A stretch of DNA of 64,000 nucleotides, taken from the NCBI GenBank assembly GCA_030789695.1, contig CM061142.1:148325266-148389265 (forward strand). The letters are read 5' to 3'. Position 1 is the first letter of the stretch, and the number at the start of each line of letters is the position of its first letter. The translations under genes and the position numbers were made by a program. The notes beneath the pieces are model-generated. The model was not told where the DNA came from. It ran no database searches and worked only from the letters and a program-made list of their open reading frames with translations. Positions 1 through 11,869 of the stretch are shown in pieces. The stretch comes from Scilla litardierei (Eukaryota; Streptophyta; Magnoliopsida; Asparagales; Asparagaceae).

Positions 1-856
1 ATGTGAATATATGGTGAAATATTTGCATGCATTTGAATGACTATTTAATTCTGAAAATTATAGTAGTGGTGAATGTATATTAGATATAGTAAACATTGAT
101 TTAATAATGGTATGGTGTGACTATATGTGTTGATGTGTTTGGTATTGGATGGATACTAGGAAATATTATGGAGTGGTATACCCATGTTTGTTTTGTGCAT
201 AGGTAGTTCTATACGTGAAGTACTACGATTGTATTTGCTGGTGTGAACTATTTAATTGTTTGTGAGTATGTGCACCATGGTATGTAATTAGTGTTTAATA
301 GTTATATAGGGATGTATATGACTATATGAATGATTGAAATATGTGTATGAATTTGACTGGCAATGATAGGTGTAAGTGTGTAATGTGCGTGAATATATAC
401 ATGTTAGTAGAGTTATTGTTTGACTACCTAGTGCATATATAAGCACTTGTAATGACTATACCTGGTTGAATTATAGTGTGATGTGATTGGGATAGCTACT
501 AGTCTGGCTAGAGATATATTTATAGTTAGAAAGTCTGAGGACGGACTTTATTCTAAGGTGGATAGGATGTAACGGCCGGTACCCACTATACGTTATACGG
601 CTGTGCGTATAGCAATTTCGGGTACCTGATTTATTTTATTGCTTTGTGTGTGAGTCGTGTCGTTGAGTCAATAGGGCAGTAGCACCTTGGTTGCACCCTT
701 AGCGAGCCAACCCCGACGTGTGCCCAACTTGGAATTACTGTCGCCTTTGGACCCCGTATCGTTTATACGCTTGTCGTGCACGTAGTCTTGTTCGTGTACG
801 TATTTATTTTAGACCTTGTTTGTATCCAAAATGATACTCGCCTAGACGCAATTTTA

Positions 857-885
857 AGATCTAGCTTGACAACGAAGCTAGATCT
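857..885 (+). other. Conserved LTR hairpin (copy 1)
   Basis: A perfect 11-bp inverted repeat: arm agatctagctt, loop gacaacg, then the reverse-complementary arm. Related hairpins with the same loop recur at about 25085-25106, 32377-32398, 58701-58727 and 58740-58766 in the other two LTR families. Confidence 0.8.
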
Positions 886-1066
886 GTCACCCTGCCATGT
901 CATTCATGCATTTCTACCGGTCACGTTTAATTTTCATAACTGCATGCTCTTTACTTGTGCTCCGCCTATCACGTTTAAATTCCTTATCTGTACGCATTTA
1001 AATTGCAACTTGCATGCAATGTCATCCATGCTTGAGTGTTGCATTCGTAGCACACGCTACGTACTT

Positions 1067-1284
1067 ACTTGTTGAGGCTAGGCACCTGCGTTGCAGGCAC
1101 AACCCTATGCCAAATACACTTCCTGGCTCGTGATGCAGAAGCAGGCTACATGTGTTGGTCAAAAGCCAATGCCCGACTTGTTGAGGCTAGGCACCTGCGT
1201 TGTAGGCACAACCCTATGCCAAATATATTTCCTGGCTCGTGATCCAGAAGCGGGATACATGTGTTGGTCAAAAGACAATGCCCG
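1067..1284 (+). repeat. 109-bp tandem duplication inside the LTR
   Basis: The block starting 'acttgttgaggctaggcacc' at 1067 is repeated from 1176, giving two near-identical 109-bp copies. Each holds the short stem cctgc/gcagg and the 'cctggctcgtgat' block. The Tekay LTR has a single related block. Confidence 0.85.
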
Positions 1285-2371
1285 ATTACACCTGGAGGGG
1301 TAGGGTTAAGCGACCACTCAGCGTAGAAGTGTGCCCGTACAGCCACTTCAGCTGTAAGGCGTAAACTCTGAGCACGACATGTTTACTTGACTTGTAAAAT
1401 CCGTGTGAATGTTTTAGTAGCTTTGCTACCCATACAATGTTATACTTGCTGCCATGTCATACTTGTTGCATTATCTTACTTGTTGCATCCATGCATTAAC
1501 TGCCATGTCATCGTACATTTTAGAACTGGTAGGTTACTTTCCTTCTTTTAGTTTCCTTGCACAAGTCTCTAGTAGACTTGTTGACATGTGCCCCTTTTCT
1601 CTTTTGGGTGTCACATGTTAGATTGTGAGCCAGAGTTGGTCATCGAGGATGAACAAGTTGTAGGTGTTGAGTTTGAGGACATTGGAGACCAGTCCTAGAG
1701 CTCATTCTTGCTGTTGTTGTTTTCTGCTTAATCGTTGTTAGGCTGTCGGTGCGTATCACCTCTCTTTTCTTGTTGATGTTATGTTTTATGTCGGCCATGC
1801 CTTAGGCCTCTTTCAGACTCTTGTACTCTCCTTTTAGACTCTTCTTTTTAGCCTGGTGGTATTTTGTGATGTTGGAATTTATTGTGGACATTCTGAGATT
1901 GAAATAATTTTATCTGTCTCTTTTCTTTATTATTTTCTTTGTTCTGCTTCGCATTTGCAAGGACCTATACTTGGTTATTCCAGACGCTTTACAGATTAGA
2001 GCCTCACAGCTCCAAGTCTGAGCAGACTTCTCACGCCTCGCCTCCATTTTAGGGAAGCGGGTCATGACAACGCTCTTACTGACCCTATTCATGGTCCATC
2101 CTTATTTTGATGGAGTCAGAATCTTTGATTATATCATCAATTTGGATGTTGCAACTTCTTGACGCTTGCTCTAATGCATAAATGGAGTTTAAGTGTTCTG
2201 CATACTCTCTTGCTGATCTCACTGACGTCAAGATCTCTAGCTCAAGCCGTGGAAAGCTGCTCTAGCAAGCATTATCTGAATGGAGTAAAGCATAGTTATC
2301 AGTGGTAAAATCTCGTCAAACATTTTGACGATATCCTTTTACCACCAACATTGCCTAGCAGGTCACAACCT

Positions 2372-2900
2372 TTTCCACTTCAGATTTCATAGCGTCTAGC
2401 CATCTTGTAGAGTCCCCACTCTACATGGCTTCTTGGAAAATAATACGACCACCATCAATCATGATGTCTACTAGTTTTCCTAACTGGCTGAGTTTGGTTA
2501 ATCATAACATTGATTTTGGTTCTGTCTTTTGATTCTTTGCGGGTTGTGTTTCTGGAACACCATCAAGTTCTATCATATTGTCCATTATCTCTTCATCAAG
2601 AGATTCATTCTCTAAGAACACCAAGTCTCACACCTCAACCCCAAATATTAACAAACTTAAGATTGTGACTTTTTCCATATCTCGTATGGAATGTTAGGCA
2701 TAGAACCTATCCAACTTATACACTACCTTCTTTGGCGCATAGCCTTTGAAGGAAAGAGACAACTCAAAATTACTCATCATGGATCACACCTTATCTGATA
2801 AGGCGTGATTCATTTTCCTTGACACTCAAGGAAGAGTAACCCAAGAGAGAATCTTATTCTCTTTTAAAGATGCAAGGAATTTTAGATATAAGTGTTTTCC
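2372..2900 (-). pseudogene. Copia pol remnant (integrase C-terminal to RT N-terminal linker)
   Basis: On the minus strand, 2372-2430 reads with one stop as a stretch ending STRWLDAMKSEV. That is the 'W..AM..E' box just upstream of the copia reverse transcriptase core. Further upstream (about 2540-2650) the frame is acidic (LDEEIMDNMIELDG), typical of the linker between integrase and RT. About 2690-2720 resembles the 'YEIWKGKKP' integrase C-terminal box but is full of stops. No intact domain remains. The copia assignment is from these short boxes only. Confidence 0.45.
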
Positions 2901-4737
2901 TCTACGATCTCATCGAAGAATCTTAACACTACTTCTGGCATTCTACTTTATAAAGTAGGAGTGTCATGTTCTTACTTATGTAATCATTGGACCACATGCA
3001 CCACAGTGTATGAGTCCTTAGAGTTCACTTAACTCGTTTTCCCTTTGGCATACAAAGGTATTTCAGCCATTAAGCTTATCAGACATGATTTATAATTTAC
3101 AAGTTACAAATGACACATAATCACAATGGATTTATAATATATTCTTATGCAACTATTAAGTCTTTCTCACTTTATGGCTTTGTCTACAATCTCGCAAGAA
3201 GATTTATTTATACTTGGAATTTTTCTTTTATTCATCTCATGCATATTTAATGTGATTCATACATTCAAATCATATACGCTTTTATTTAGTGTATCATAAT
3301 AATTTTATGGAAATGTTCACAGCATTCTCCATATGCATCCTTCTTTATCCATAAAGAAAAAGATACAATCTCATATTTGGTACAAAATTAAGTTGCATGC
3401 AATTGAACCATTGCAATAAGGCAATCCTTGGTGAGAATATACTCTATGGTAATAGTAGCAACACGTGCTCCTATTTCCAACTAATAGAGTTATCATACCA
3501 AACCCCACTCTTCTATTTATTCTTACTCCAATTAATATTTATATATATGAGAATTAACTTAGGCATCGCATACCAAAGTTATATTAGAGTTAGGGAGTTT
3601 GTTTTGAATTATGAATGCACTTTAAAGATGATGCATCATATGCCCCTTCTTTCCAAGAGTTCCAAGTCATCCTTTCAATTTCTTTTTTAGTGCACTTACT
3701 AATGACAAAAGAAAACTTACTATGTTAACTTGTCATATATCAATGCAAACCAAAATTTAATCATCTGATTATAATTATAATGTCAAATGGGTGCGATCAA
3801 CTTAGAGATAAATTCAAGGCTAGACAATATGTTGCATAATAACATAAAAGAGTTATACTGATGTTGCAGACGTCCATAAATAATTAGATTGATTATTATC
3901 TAATTATTTCACCCACTAGTTTTGCGAATATCTTCAATCCAAAAGATAGACGAAAATTATCGTTATAATTTCTTAGTGAGTACTGCGATCCAAATATCAT
4001 GGGTTGATAACCTTGACCTTCGCCAACAAGTTGTCGCACTCCCTAAAAGGTAGACAAACTCTTTGTCAATTACAACTCTGTGTAATTCCCAATATGGTTT
4101 TTGTCCCTAGCCCTTTATGACATTATCCTTTTCCAACAAGACATAACGTCTGGTTAATACCTTCCAATATATTTCATATTCTGTAGGATATTACGTATTG
4201 CCATTGACCTTTTCCAACAAGGCCATATTTCGCACCCCACGAATCCATCTTATGGTAGAAAAGATGCATTACTTAGGATTTAAAAACTGCGGCTTGACCT
4301 TCGCCAATAACCATAGTATCAATCTAAGTACACACCTTTGAAATGATGGAGGTCTACAGATAATCCTTAAAAAAATTTAACGTAATGAACCTGAAATAGT
4401 TGAAAAAAATAAGTCATGTTGATTTAATTGGATATGAAATTTATGCTAATCAATTGGCTAAGAAAAGCCATGTAAGTATAGGAAGGGTTTTCAGAGACTC
4501 AAACACTAAAGCCTATTAAAACATGCCGTACTTGGACAATAATATGAATAAGAAAAATTTCAAATCCAATAACTATCAACAAGTTTGTTCTAATTCCAAT
4601 TTCCTTGGGTTTAGATCTACTAAATTAATTAAATTAATTAGATTTTTATGCAAAATATGATACATGAGAAATCAATTTACAAACAATCTATATTTCACAA
4701 GCAATAACACAACATTTAATCATATTAAATTATTGCA

Positions 4738-4960
4738 TAATAATTTCTTGAACCACGAGGCAACGTCCTACAATGTTAGGTTAGATTACTAATAACAGAG
4801 CGATCACATGATCCTTATAATTATTATAAGTAAGCAAAGCAAAAAAATCCTATAAAATTGCTTAATAGTTATTCGGACCACATGACGATGGCATCCATCA
4901 TTACCGTTAGGTTAGATTCCTAATGATGGAGCAAACATATGATCCTCATAATTATTTAGC
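4738..4960 (-). repeat. Duplicated copia leader motif
   Basis: Two related blocks, 4738-4830 and 4862-4960. On the minus strand each reads 'aggatca(t)...gctc...ttag(t/g)aatctaacctaac', followed by a 'gtggt(c/t)c...aa' segment. The same block occurs once, on the plus strand, at 21512-21600 upstream of the gag of another copia element. It looks like a conserved non-coding leader element. The rest of 2900-5420 is AT-rich with no coding signal I can support. Confidence 0.6.
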
Positions 4961-5804
4961 CAATAATCACATTATAACGCTAATCAAGCACTTTAAGTAA
5001 GCGATATATTTTTGCGAGCAATCCCTGAAGTACTAAAAAATTATTGGAAACTAATCATGATCACATTATGAAATAAATACATCCAAGAATTTTATCTCAT
5101 AAAATTCTTCCAAGATTTAATTTTCATGAAACTAATTTGTTATCTCATAACAAATGTCATCAAAATAAAATCTTAAATTCAAGATTGATTTTACAGACTT
5201 TAAAATCATCACATAAATGTAATATCGCATATCACATATTTTACATAAATTCTTTAATTTTAAGAGCAAAAATAATTGAATTACTTTTCCTCTTCATGCA
5301 AATTATCAACACTTGATCTTTACAATGCATTAGACAATATTTATGCACAGGCCTTAAGATCGAACACAATACTTGCGATAATCATACACATGTGACCATA
5401 AATCTTACGCACCCGAGAATTGTTGGATAGTGTCCTTTAAGCCCAATATGGTTTTGATGATGATCACCACATTATTTGTTACTAATGTCTTTAATTGTTT
5501 TAGTCTCAGATTAATTCATGAATATATCTTGATGGAGACAAAGCATAGAGTTGATGGGCATGTTCACTCATGGCATGGAGGTTAGAAGTATAGAGAGTTA
5601 TGAAGAATCAAGAAGGTTATCGTATTTCATTTTGATTCTTTATGTATTTTGCTCTTTATTTGTAGAATACATGTATGCCTTGATTAGATGGTCACACACT
5701 CATATTTATTTCATTTACAATCTTATAGAACCATAGGAGAATTCTAGAACCCATCCAATTAGGTTCCATGGCTAAAACACTATTACTAGTGTTTTTGGAC
5801 CCTG

Positions 5805-6200
5805 ACCAGACGTCTGGGGACGGACTCTGAGATGTCTGGCGTGTCTGTTTTTATCTTGTCAGACATAGCCTATTTTCAGACAACTGAAGTTCAATGGTCA
5901 GACGTCCGAACAGTATCTCAGACGTCTGAATGATGAACTCTAGCCGCATAGGTACAGTGAGTTGGACAATCTTATTTTTATCATGTCTCTGTTTTATTTT
6001 GTCAACCGTCTGTTGTAGGGTTATCAGACATCTTAACAGTGGTCTAGCCTTCTAAGTGTTATACTCCAGATGTCTGGATGCTTGGAGATGGTTCCTCTAT
6101 TTGTTCTATAACCAAATCTATTCAGCCATCTGATGTTGTGTTCCCAGAAGTCTGAACAGTTTATTATCCGTATGAGAAATCTTCTTCGCCATCTGATGAC
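5805..6200. repeat. Palindrome array around CAGACGTCTG
   Basis: Several perfect or one-off copies: ccagacgtctgg, tcagacgtctga, gtcagacgtccg, ccagatgtctgg, ccagaagtctga. Spacing is irregular. They sit upstream of the TATA-like box, in the part of the LTR expected to be U3. Confidence 0.75.
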
Positions 6201-6604
6201 TATGAAAATCTACCAGTTTATAGCCGTTAGACTATGTTTATTTTGGTCTGTTTTCTTGGTTTTTGTGTAGATTTGAGAGGCTATTTAAGAATGATTGTCA
6301 AGGAGATTTGAGGACTAATACATACATATAAAGAACATATTTGTGAGCCAAAATCTCAAGAGCAAAGCTCAATATTTCAACTCTCTCATTTTTCCTCTTT
6401 GAGCTTCATGTATTGTTGCATTTCCAAAGCTCAAGGAAAGCCCACAGTGTACTTAGCTTGATTCCAGCACTTGGACACCCGCTCACCATTGCCTAGCAAA
6501 TCACTAGTAAGTTAATTTAATCAAGGAAATAGGTAAGAGTGTAATTTCTTATTGTTTCATTGTGAAACCTAGCTCCTGGGTTGTGGGAGTGTCTCTCTGG
6601 AAAG

Positions 6605-6715
6605 AGAGGTGTGCAATCTTGGAAAAGATTGTATGCACTCTTGGAAAAGATTGTATGCACTCTTGGAATAGATTGTGTGCTATCTTGGAATATACTGTGA
6701 GGGATCTCAAAAGAG
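6605..6715 (+). repeat. Short tandem repeats (22-24 bp)
   Basis: About four copies of '(a)tcttggaaaagattgtatgc' with increasing divergence, downstream of the TATA-like box of the solo LTR. Confidence 0.8.
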
Positions 6716-7350
6716 ATTGTTGTATCCTATTTTAGGGATTGTATGATTTGCCTTGTAAGATGTGTTTATATAGTGGAAATCCACAAGACGCTAGAAAGAG
6801 TGTGGAACTGGAGTAGACGCAGTCGAACCATGATGCATCATGTGTTTGCGATTGTGTTGTTCTTATTGTGCATATGCTAATTGTCTTGCTCCTTATAATC
6901 CCGCATTGCCAGAATTTTCTTAATTTGCTTTAAATTTCCATTAAACTATTCACCCACCTCTAGTGTGTTGCTTAGTACTGTAGTTAGATCATACAATAAC
7001 ACATACATAATTATTTTTCTCTCCATGAATATGCAATACTAATGTAATTTTCATGTGAATGGATCAATAATCATGCATTGCTTTTCTTCATAATAATGCA
7101 ACCTTTGTATTATTATTTGCATGAAAGAGGCAACCTCTAATGAGTAAGTTTTAGAGGAAACCTAGCCATGTGCGTGAGTTGCGTCCTTTGGAGAAAACCA
7201 TGCAACCATTGCATGGTTAATAAATCTCCATCAATGAGATTTCTCCATTTTGGAATTTCATGCATGAACGTAAATCTAAAGAAGAATAGAAACTATTTTT
7301 AATCAATTTCAAATTTCTAAAATTTAGCTTAATCTCAAGATATGCATCAT

Positions 7351-7363
7351 GGCTCTCATACCA
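7351..7363 (-). promoter_or_regulatory. Primer-binding site of the degraded copia element
   Basis: The minus strand reads TGGTATGAGAGCC. This is the usual tggtatcagagcc initiator-tRNA-Met complement with one C to G change. It places the element's 5' LTR to the right (7365 upward). Confidence 0.6.
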
Positions 7364-7364
7364 C

Positions 7365-8537
7365 TATAAGAGAATATGCTAGGTATGCTAAACTATTTAG
7401 CAATGCAGCGAAAGACTGAAAATTCAAAACTTTCTACAACAAGCATATAATAATCAAGATCTACTGAAATACTTGAAATTAATGCCGATTAAAAGGTCAT
7501 ACCTTTGCACAGATATTTTTACATGATATCCCAAGATCCAAAACGTTTCCGATGAAGTCCAAAACATTGTCGCTCCATCTATCATGGCCAAATAGATGTC
7601 ACACAAAGGTGACCATCCTATCACGATTAATGAGTTCCTCCTGAGCCTGATCTCAACTCCCAATTGTGGTGGCTAGGGATTGAGAGGAGATGAAGGAAGA
7701 TCTTCGATACTACGCAACTCTTTCATTGTGACACATGCATGGGACCAAGAAGAAATCCATGCATGGTGAAACAGCAAGCATGGGAAATCCATGCATGGTG
7801 TTCCTTGCATTACTGGCCGTTGATTTTTCATGCACAAAAAAGACATGGTGGGACTTATGCACCATGCAACAATTGCATGTGTTGCATGAATCAAATTCAT
7901 GCATGGAGCCATATCAAATTAGTGTTGTTGCAAATCTTGGGAGAAAAACAAGAGGTGTTGCACATAACAATTTAGTGCATTTTTTCTTCTTTTTGGTTGT
8001 ATTGCACCATACACCAAATCCCATTGGTCGCACCAATATATATAGAGAGGAGAAATAATTCTACTAGATTCCAACCAAATCCAAAATTGCGTTTAGAAAA
8101 AGGCACAAAGAATATGTTTTTATAATCCTATTAGGATTTCTTGATTTGAATCCAAATCAAATCCTAATACAAGATGGATTAATTAAACCAAAACTCTTAT
8201 GAATATCCTAACACTTAGGAACTCATGTTATAGTCAAACTTTATTAGTTTGGGTTTGTTTTGGATCCAACAATTGAATCAAACCCTAATGGTCATAAGTT
8301 CAAGTCCTGATATACCCATACACTCTCGTATTCATAAGGTAGGGGAGTTAAAAGAGCACTCTTTGGCGTAGAGACTCACCCTTTTCTCATCGACATCTTG
8401 ACTTCGCTTGGTGTGTTCAAGAGTAATTTCAGACTGGCTCGGTCATCAATAGGCCCAAAACCACAACGCTAAACCAAAACCCTCTACACATCTGGGGCAA
8501 TTAGTCGCCTGTGCTTATGCAGCAGTCGACTAGTCCC
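7365..8537 (-). repeat. 5' LTR of the degraded copia element, inner part
   Basis: AT-rich sequence next to the primer-binding site. It has a minus-strand TATA-like run (tatatatagaga at about 8036-8047), and the first 60 bases resemble the start of the solo LTR at 14709 ('taaactattta.ca'). It ends at the Sirevirus-like insertion and appears to resume at 17403-18755. Flanking pieces on both sides of the insertion carry agtcgactag palindromes (8523-8533; 17417 on). Open reading frames at 7673-7975 have no recognisable domain. Confidence 0.45.
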
Positions 8538-10203
8538 TAAAAAACACCGTGGCGAGGTTGAATAGGTTGTATGGCACAAATTAAATTACACGCACAAAAT
8601 TAAAGATGAGCAAGGCAAGCACAAATATGTTCAACGGAGTGGCTCCTCGCCTAGGCTCCCTGCATCTACTCCGACCCCAAAACATATGCGGATTTCACCC
8701 CTTTTATAACCAAAAAGGAAAATTGTGATCACACTTGCGGGGTGGTAATCGAACCGTACAAATAGTGTTCAATAATATAACTCTCAATGATATCTTCTGT
8801 GTGAAACTATTCTCACAATACAATCAAACAGAAATAAGTTCAAACTAATTTAATACTTTAGAAAGATATCACTGTGAGGCAGTCTGTGAGATTTGGTCGC
8901 GTAGGCAAAAGAGGCTCGTCAATCTGATGTCTGGATCAAAAATTATGCTCCTCTAAAGTTTGTTGTGAAATTCTGTCTGAAGTTGGTCTGTACACAAAGT
9001 AGGGTCTCGTGGCACTATGGAATCTGTGATTGAGCACTAGGAAATCTCTGATTCCACTCGGTCGGAATTGCCCCTCTGGTGTGCTGCTGGGTCTGCAAGC
9101 TGTGCGCAAAGTAATCACTTGCTTAAGTGCCAACAAGGTTGTGGTGCGGGGTTCCGACATGCCTAGCTACGGAATTTTACCAGTCAACCAAGGCTACGAC
9201 TTGTTGCTTTCCAACCCAAGTTGGCAATGGGTGTGGCACGATGCTCCCATAGACTAGGCTCGTTGGAACTAGCTTGCCGACAGAGCTAGCAAGTAGTGTG
9301 TGAGTTGGGAAGCTGCAACAGAATGGAATTTTGAATTTTTGATGATTCAACTTGATTCCTTACGAGCTTCTTTGGTGAGAGACTTGAACATAGACTTGTA
9401 GGGGTTCTTCTAGACTTTTACCCAAGGCTTGAAGATGCTTGTATCCTCTCCAAACTTAGCTTGTCCACGAGTTGTCTTCTTGAGTCATCTTGCGGCAACA
9501 AAAGCTTCTTCTTCAATGCTTGGTAAAACAAGGAGCCTTTGCTTGTCGAGCTTTTAAAGAGGGGTTTGTCCTTGCACAGGCTTGATGATGTGGGACTTGC
9601 TGTGAGTTTGAATTGATGGCTCTTAGAAGAGGCTTGTGGCAATAAAAATCTTTGCTTGCACATCAAGGATGAATAGGATGAAGCTCTAGTGCTTGCAGCA
9701 AGGACAATCTTTGCTTTCACGTCAAGGAAGAATAGGATGAAGCTCTAGTGCTTGCGGCAAGGAGGAGGAGGAAATTGATGAAACTCTTTGATTGTGGCCA
9801 CAAGGAGGAAATTGATGAGGCATTCTTGAAGAGGCCGGCTAGGGGTTTTATCTTTGAATTTTTTGTCCTTGAGACACAAGGATTGATGCATGATGGGGTG
9901 TTTAAATATGAGAGAATCCAATCCTATTAAAGATATGACTTTTCTTGAAATAAGAATCCTTTTGAATCCAATCAAATCTTCAATCTTCATGGTACATTGC
10001 ATCTTTGATAAGTGTGGATGATGTAGGATTATTTTGAAAATTATTTGCACCCATAATTATCCACACATAATTATTTTGCACAAACAATTTCTTTTGCACA
10101 TTTATCCCTGAAATCACTTAATGAAATTATGAATACCACATGACTTGTTTGACATCATCAAAGTTAAAAGTGTGACTTAGTTGGTGAGCTAACTAGGCCA
10201 ACA
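8538..10203 (-). repeat. 3' LTR (plus-strand left copy) of the deleted Sirevirus
   Basis: It is collinear with 13522-17402 once the insertion there is removed. Shared runs include 'ttataaccaaaaaggaaaa' and 'gaaagatatcactgtga'. On the minus strand it starts TGTTGGCCTAG right after the polypurine tract. Confidence 0.8.
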
Positions 10204-10380
10204 ATCTCTACCTTTTTTATGATGGCAAACAAGCCTAGAAAAATTGAGATATAATATTAAAGTGCAAGTCATATAATGCACATGATCATGAGATATCATA
10301 CAAAGCTCCCCCTATTTATGTGCTCTCATGAAGAATTATGACAAGCTCCCCATCAAAGTGTGCAATGTGTATCTCTCCCC
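10204..10380 (-). promoter_or_regulatory. Multiple polypurine tracts
   Basis: On the minus strand, purine motifs occur at about 10371-10380 (ggggagagat), 10346-10351 (ggggag) and 10306-10313 (agggggag), plus the terminal 'aaaaaaggtagagat' against the LTR. Repeated (G)GGGGAG motifs before the 3' LTR are a known trait of Sireviruses. From 10381 to about 11870 I see AT-rich sequence without a domain. Confidence 0.65.
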
Positions 10381-11869
10381 TTGATTAATGCATCATAATT
10401 TTTCTATTTCTACCCCTTTTGCCATTAATTGAAAACACCATAAATACCATTGAAATAGTCAAGAATGAGACATGAAACAAAGTTAGCGTATCAAAGAAAC
10501 ACGAAGTTGATGATGATGATCACATTAATGCTTTTTCCCACATTCTCAAATTATAAACAATGTCATGAGCATTGAAAGCATATGTTCATTATAAGAAACT
10601 AACAAGGAGATATCATCATATAATATACTTTGACGATTAAACGATGCTTAGAGACCAAGAAGTCAAATAATAAAATTTTCTTAGACAAATTGTGAACTGT
10701 AATCTCTATGGAATAATCAACAATCAAAGGGTAAGGAGACACCTAACAAAGGATATCGTGGTGTTAAATTTCGGGTCCTTTGGAGTTGAGATGCGCTAAG
10801 TGGTTACTTCATCTACCATATTTCATACGCATTACTCAACAAACACCCGAAATCCGGTTACTAGACACTGGTATAAAAAAGTAGCATATGTAATCGTTTT
10901 GCTCGTAATATTTATTTCTTTTCATACGCATCATATTTTTCTTTTTTAACAATGTTGGTGTCTCAGAATAGTGACACATGAAGGCATCGACATATTCGAA
11001 TCCTACGATTTAATTTTCCATAGAGAATTAAGTGCACAAAAAAAGTAAAGACAATTTAAAGTTTCGAATTCTTTAGAGTCTAAGCACTTCTATTATTCTC
11101 CATATTTTATAAAACTCAATCAACATCTTGGAATTAAACAATTTGGCATGCCAACAACTTCACTCTTTCATTCATAATTCAATCATGTGGATTTTACAAA
11201 AATATGACTCAGCATCATCAAAATCATTTTTAATGTTTCTAGGAAGTCTAACATGGTTCACAATAAATACTCAACAAAATTTAATTATATTCATGATAGA
11301 CTTGCATGCATTTCAAATCAAAAGCTCATAGTAATTCCCCATGCATCAACTATGCCAAAAAATAATCATAACGTTCTCACCTTCATTTGTTCAGATCAAC
11401 ACCGTTTTTGTCAATGCGATGTATGCTATAACTTGAACCCCAGTGATGAACATGCAGATGAAGATGCACCTTTTGGTATCCACGTTTTGGATCTGAAAGT
11501 GTTAGCTGATGATTTGCTTTACTTTATATTGTGTTTTGGAATCCACATGAATTTTTCAAGATCAATGCGAGCAAATCAATCATGGATGACATGTCTATTC
11601 TTATTACAATAAAAAGATGTAACATTAGAGTTGTAATGACTAGAAGAGGACTTGATCTCATCATATATGCTACATAGAGAGCTTGTGTATCTAGCGAACC
11701 TCTTCTCAATGGGTTTCCTAGGATTCTTATGAGGTTGCTTCGTTTGCTTCGTTTGAACCCCAGGCCATGTGTGATAGAATGATCTTGTAATCCATCTAAC
11801 ATCCCATTGAAGCTCTTCTGACTACTAGTGAATTTTTTTATGTTGCTAAGGTCTTCATTTTCTTTCTCT

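Larger units (their letters stand above)
1..2069 (+). mobile_element. 3' end of a non-autonomous, Tekay-related LTR element (partial)
   Basis: The window opens inside the internal region of an LTR element and leaves it at the end of its 3' LTR. Bases 1-567 match the last part of the internal region of the element at the right edge (about 62800-63363) closely by eye. That includes the run gaatgtatattagatatag, and both end in a purine-rich tract just before TGTAACG (here aaggtggataggatg). No protein domain is visible in 1-567. The 3' LTR is 568-2069. The 5' side lies outside the window, so a target duplication cannot be tested. I infer a coding-free relative of the right-edge element. Confidence 0.75.
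568..2069 (+). repeat. 3' LTR of the left-edge element
   Basis: It begins TGTAACGG after the polypurine tract and ends ...GTCATGACA. The last kilobase aligns in patches with the ends of the Tekay LTR (23662-26201) and the right-edge LTR (57324-59787). Shared blocks are the hairpin at 857-885, the 'cctggctcgtgatccagaag' block, the hairpin around 1585-1620 and the terminal 'cgcctccattttagggaagc'. The first 250 bases are not shared. A 109-bp tandem duplication lies inside. The open reading frames in it are short and have no recognisable domain. Confidence 0.8.
2070..5420 (-). mobile_element. Degraded minus-strand copia element, internal part
   Basis: This is part of an old copia copy read on the minus strand. 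A pol remnant lies at about 2372-2900 and AT-rich sequence at 2900-5420. The second half contains two copies of a leader motif shared with the copia element at 19971-36802. The element appears to continue beyond the solo LTR (5421 to about 7001) to a minus-strand primer-binding site at 7351-7363 and an LTR piece. Its 3' end is cut off by the element ending at 2069. I see no gag domain, so gag is lost or too decayed to recognise. Confidence 0.5.
5421..7001 (+). mobile_element. Sirevirus-like solo LTR
   Basis: It starts TGTTGGATAGTG, with an opening like that of other Sirevirus LTRs (...ttttgatgatgatcac). It ends near '...cacccacctctagtg...catacaataaca', which resembles the end of the Sirevirus LTR at 45755-47570. 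The exact 3' border is uncertain by about 6 bases (6995 or 7001), and I could not find a matching 5-bp duplication. It carries CAGACGTCTG-type palindromes (5805-6200), a TATA-like ctatttaag near 6282 and short tandem repeats at 6605-6715. No internal region or second LTR is attached, so I infer a solo LTR. Confidence 0.6.
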
